Shown here piece by piece: positions 60,001-64,000 of a DNA stretch of 64,000 nt. The notes under the pieces were generated by a model. That model worked only from the letters and a program-made list of their open reading frames with translations. It did no database searches and was not told the origin of the DNA. Origin of the DNA: Thuidium tamariscinum. Lineage: Eukaryota > Streptophyta > Bryopsida > Hypnales > Thuidiaceae. Every line of letters starts with the position of its first letter. Within the stretch, counting starts at the first letter, position 1. The stretch lies in the NCBI GenBank assembly GCA_947034885.2, contig OX344752.2, positions 29,742,386 through 29,806,385 of the forward strand. The letters run 5' to 3'. Position numbers and translations under genes: made by a program.

Positions 60001-61821
60001 CTCTGACTTCCACCCTGTCTTGTCTTTGAATTTCAGCAGTGTGTCAGGGTCGATGAGTTCTCCATGCGTGGCGCTAGAAATGACTTCGCTCCATAAATTG
60101 TAGACATTGTCTAGCGCCGTAATAATCTTCAACTCGTTGATTATTTTCAGCTTCTCTTCTGCGTCCTTCCCTCGCGACGCTTTCTGTGACTTGACGACGT
60201 CCAGCATTGCGAATCGGGTGTTCATGGCTTTGACGAACTCCTGCAGATGAATACATTTGTAAGCGATGATATAGCAAATCAGGTCGACTCGACCTAAATG
60301 GAAGTGATACTTTGGATGAGACAAATGATTTCATACGACCGAATCCAAAATGTGGTTTCAGATCGACTTGACCTAAAATCACATACCTTAAACTTCAAGG
60401 TGTTCTTCTTGTTGTCAGCGTTTCTCCTTGCCACGGAAGCGGTTCCAACGGGTGCAGCGTCCTTTGGGTTTCTTGGTCTGTCCATGTTTATCCAGACTGT
60501 TCTTGCACTAAGAATGTTCGTCGACCACAACGGCTTCAATGCCACAAAATGGTTGACATGGTTGTAGTATACTGAAATTGTACGCAGAATTTTGTTACTA
60601 TCAGACCATACAATATAGCAATCCCACTCGCGGAAATGCTTAAGGATGGCCTCATCTACGTTGTTTGTAACCATCATTTCACTCGCGGAGACACTGTGCT
60701 GGCCATTAACAATGTAAAATTCCCCATTCTTTATATTGTCCCAGTCCTCTCTCTTCGGTTTCACAGTCTGACCGACGGGCATCACGCACAGTGTCTGCTT
60801 CCCTGTTTTATCTGGCATATGCATCAAATAATGGAACATGTCAAGAACAAGCCTCTACTCGTGACTTCGAATGTTCATGTCAGCGGGAGCAGCTTTGAGC
60901 TTGTCAATGGGAAGCTTTTTCTTCTCGTCGATGTTGAAAATGTACGCGTCACTGTAGGTTGCCCAATAATTTTTGTATGCCTCAGGCGACTTTTTGTAGT
61001 CAAATTTCTGCTTGGAGTCGAGCGCCGAAGGCACATTCGTAACAGCGGAAGCGAAGCTGAGGTCAGTAGGCACGGGTTCACTGTCTTCATTCTCAGTAGG
61101 TAGTTGCGCAGAGGTCGAAGCAAGCTTGCTCTTCCGGGTTCTTTTGGATGGTGTCGCAGTGGGAGTACTTCTCCGGGTACCACGACTCTGTTGTGTACCT
61201 GGCGTACCCTGCGAGCTTTGGCCTTCCACGTGACTTGGGGGATCATGAGATACCGACCTGCCAGCTGTTTGAACCTTCTTGAGATCCAGCTTGCCTTTGA
61301 GCACCGCGAAGTCTACAAATAATTGGCGCAGCCTGTCACAGAGATTCTTCCCCGTGACTTGGGATCCCTTCTTGTTCATCCAATATCCACTGTCGACTTT
61401 CTTCTCTAGCTCAGGGATTTCACCGCTGTACTCGGAGTTCTCTAAGCTGTGGATGAAATGACACACGTAGAAGGGGATCTTCAACGAGTCGATGACGAGT
61501 GTAAAATGGTACTGCTCCTCGTCTTTCTTCCCAATCTGTGCTGTAACGCAATGGATCTTGATCATCGTCCCTACGTCTGGGGACACTTCCTTGATCTTCT
61601 CTTCGTACGAAATTGGATGATAGGGAGCCTGGTCTTTGTACTTGCGACAGAAGCAGTACTTGTGAGTCATTGGAATGAGGAGAAGGGACCAACATTCCAC
61701 TGCATCTGGATTCTTGAGTTCCCAGTACTCCTTCATTATTGAAGTCGTCTCCGTCGTCATCTTCAATAGCAATGTTCATTCGTTTGAAGAATGACTCCAA
61801 CTTTGGCATTTGTTCTTCCAT
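57022..61821 (-). pseudogene. ParB-like / DNA-methyltransferase-like gene 2
   Basis: Exons on the minus strand: 61821-60387, 60240-58889, 58662-about 57549, and a last one from about 57290 to 57022. GEFYIVNGQHSVSASEMM (about 60710) matches the ParB-like GQHR motif with Arg replaced by Ser. A helical region follows (LSYDDLAKLAKHIL). ILSVFAGSKFTCAAM at the end of exon 2 joins MLGKRVFAVGASEELEQW in exon 3. This is motif I of DNA methyltransferases (FAGSG then LGR, acidic end), with GSK for GSG. The C-terminus is acidic, basic and Pro-rich. The order (ParB-like, helices, methylase) is that of gene 1, but sequence similarity is low. Stops: TAG at 60855, 59573, 58021 and 57766. Frameshifts lie near 61745 and 59625. 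The last intron border is uncertain. Confidence 0.6.
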
Positions 61822-62255
61822 CTTGTGGGGATACTGTAAGATGCGTTAGTTTGACAGATTAGGTCGAGTCGACCTAATCCTTCATACATGATTATCCGAC
61901 CTAACACGACGTAACACCTCCTCATCCGACTAAATTCTTCAGGACTATGATGTTTATAAACTCGCGAATTGGAGGCTTCTCTGCATTTTAGGTCGAGTCG
62001 ACCTGAAACGACGCATTGTATTGTTTTGTTTCATATATATACTTATATATAGCTGACCACTTGGTTGTGACTGAGACATTGGCTTCAAGTATTTTCACGT
62101 TATCTTTACTACCAATTGCATTTATACATAGTATGATATGAGCGCCCATGTCGATTTAGGTCGGATCGACCTAAACCGACATGTATTTCACGATTTTGAA
62201 TTGTGTTCTTCTCGTATTTCTAGTAGAGTCGACCTAAAGTGACATCGACCTAAAC

Positions 62256-64000
62256 TGCAATGCACAATTCACCTGCGTTATATCAAAACGTTGCAATCCA
62301 CAAGTATTTGCTTTTGTCATTGTAACTCAGTGCTTCTGAATTTCCTAATGTTCGAGGTTCAGGAGGTACAACAAAACCAAACGGTGAAACTTGAACCTAA
62401 CATAACAATCCTAATTTTCATATGCTACTTCCCACCTACAAAATCGGAATTGCTGCAACAGTATGCATTCCACAAACCCTTAAACCGTTCTGTCCTCTCT
62501 CAATTCCACCCTCATCGCAGTCTGGGGATCCCAGAACTTCAACGACATTGTAAAAACATAATGAAACCTGCAAGAAAAACTGAAATTGCATTCACTCACC
62601 CTAAGCCAGAGTTGGAGTGCACTAACCTGTAATTCTGTAACTTGAAAAAACTGTCTTCGCTACACCAACGCTCCAAAATCCACAAGAATCACAATGCAGA
62701 TCAAACCTGCAATGAACTTGCGTCCAATTCGTCAGCAAGTGCTAAAATAAAATGGACGTTGAAGTTGGCTTTGCTCACGGGGGTCTGCTACAACAACACT
62801 AATATTGAGAAAACCACATTCCCACCATATTTCCATACGAGATTATCGGTTTTTTTTCCACTTCTTATGGCATTTACAAGACACTCACGGAAGTACAGTG
62901 AAAGTAAACACTATTCACAGCAAACCCTAAACCGTGTACGCAAATTCGATTACATTTCAAACAAGGCAGGGTTTAAGGCTAAACCCTAAACCACAGCATC
63001 TCGTACAATGCACGTATTTCGCCACCGTGATCTCACACACATTGACAGGCACACAAGAATTCACAAACACGATTGGAAAATGGGATAGGAAGCTCACCAA
63101 TTGAAGTCGCCAATAGCAACACTCGATCACGGCAACGACACGCTGATTCTTGCGCCAACTTGAGTCCTGCAAGCTCGCTCCGTGCGCCGCGACCCTCCGT
63201 CTGTCGCGCAAGCTGGCTCCGTGTGCCCCGTCCCAACAAGCGATCAACGAGCTGGATAAATGCAAAACAGAAGCGGAAGAAGGGAAACCCGCGCACAAAA
63301 ACAAACACATCGACCTCGCGCCACGCCCAAGCCCTAACCTTCCTTCCAAGCCTAAAATATGAACGCGATTGCAAGCTTGGGCGCAAACCTCACAACCGTA
63401 AGCAATGAAGAAATCAAAAAACAAAACCCTAAGCACTCGGAGATGAACAATGTATACACAATGCGCGCTCGCCAACCCCCGAGAATGAGCGCACGCCAAC
63501 CCCCGAGACCTCTCTCCTGCTTCAGATACCTGGGTAGAGAACCGGGGAGTTCATTGAGATGGTACCCGGGCTGACATGCAGACGCATACACGCGCTGGTA
63601 CCCGGGACAATATCCGCCTTTACACACATTAGTGGTGACTTGGACAAAATTCCTATGATACCCCCTTCCACAAAGAGTAACGACACAAAATGAACACCAA
63701 AAGCGAGAAGCTTTTCAAAGAAAATTGGATATATTTGAAATTGTGGTGTTCACTGTGACTTCAGTGTTAAATTTTCAAGCTAGGCACTTGATGACTGAAT
63801 GTAAATGTGCAATTTGTAAGAAAATGCATTGTGTGGATATTGACATTACAATTTTGGATCAACAAGTTATTTAGATTCTCAATGTTCCAAAAAAAGGCGT
63901 TGTAAAGTTTAAGATTTAGGATTTGGGTACCCATGCAAAACCTTTATTTCTTATACACTAAAAGTACTACTTTCTTGAATATTTGTTCACATCCTACTTC
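62256..64000. other. 5' flank of methylase gene 2, no gene supported
   Basis: Overlapping minus-strand frames at 62957-63627 lack domains, and their GC-rich stretch (63140-63340) reads in several frames at once, so I do not call them. Two AAACCCTAAACC words lie near 62930 and 62985. A non-coding first exon of the methylase gene may be here. Confidence 0.4.

Larger units (their letters stand above)
55899..62255. repeat. 21-bp inverted-repeat motif, about eleven copies
   Basis: The unit has arms TTTAGGTCGA and TCGACCTAAA around a single central base. Copies (some imperfect) are at 55899, 56021, 57491, 58752, 58861, 60281, 60360, 61859, 61988, 62156 and 62226-62255. All lie outside the coding frames: two in the 146-nt intron 60386-60241, two in the 226-nt intron 58888-58663, one in the last intron, the rest in 5' or 3' flanks. 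I found none elsewhere in the window. Confidence 0.85.

Noticed and set aside
59533..60324. Start of methylase exon 2 at the in-frame Met at 60324
   Set aside because: The first 28 codons lie in the intron (two motif copies, AG at 60241-60242); the exon begins at 60240.
2004..61821. Reassigned stop codons (UAG/UAA read as Gln, as in some green algae)
   Set aside because: All three stops occur internally, some replace Trp rather than Gln (copy B; TGA in the gag-protease frame), and TAG and TGA also end frames normally (12730, 32688).
62957..63627. Overlapping Cys/Leu-rich minus-strand frames as a membrane protein gene
   Set aside because: Several frames are open over the same GC-rich stretch, with no domain, no splice support and no paralogue.

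Overview
The window looks like a gene-poor, transposon-filled stretch of a eukaryotic nuclear genome, most likely a streptophyte plant. The support is AT-rich introns with GT..AG borders, plant-type TATA boxes, degenerate TTTAGGG telomere-type repeats, hAT transposases of the BED/DUF659/dimerisation type, and an LTR retrotransposon with a very long (4.2 kb) LTR. No conserved single-copy housekeeping gene was recognised, so the species cannot be named.

Layout. 1-4.3 kb: two tandem minus-strand paralogues of a transposon-type protein, one open to the left edge, the other with two in-frame stops. 4.7-12.7 kb: a 13-exon plus-strand gene joining a ParB-like (DGNHR) region, a Lys/Glu-rich coil and a DNA-methyltransferase-like domain; its first intron holds a GC-rich duplicated array and two roughly 95-bp hairpins with a common core. 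13.6-14.6 kb: six copies of a 176-bp satellite in alternating A/B order. 15.3-23.8 kb: a head-to-head pair of related genes around an AT-rich spacer, the right one carrying a RING-H2 finger. 24.7-28.95 kb: a solo LTR with target duplication GAGGG. 29.4-32.7 kb: hAT transposase 1. 33-37.7 kb: AT-rich repeats, a GTCCGCC array and a gag-like fragment. 37.8-46.9 kb: an LTR element on the minus strand (LTR, PBS, an ORF that appears to start inside the LTR, gag, protease, no reverse transcriptase seen). 47.3-50.5 kb: hAT transposase 2. 51.2-52.9 kb: a protein-kinase-like pseudogene. 53-54.1 kb: LTR-like debris and a minisatellite. 55.2-61.8 kb: an FCP1-like phosphatase segment and a second, diverged ParB-like/methyltransferase-like gene, with a 21-bp inverted-repeat motif scattered through introns and flanks.

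Two themes link the loci. First, nearly every long reading frame is kept in one frame over 1-4 kb but is broken by isolated stop codons. I counted about 36, of which about 20 are TAG, as expected if methylated cytosine in CAG decays to TAG. Second, each locus has its own short motif repeated next to the gene: CGGATCCG at the left end, GTCGGATCCGAC hairpins in methylase gene 1, GTCCGCC arrays before the head-to-head pair and hAT1, and TTTAGGTCGA-type inverted repeats in methylase gene 2. The best candidate for an undescribed system is the pair of ParB-like/methyltransferase-like genes, each with its own palindrome set in its introns.
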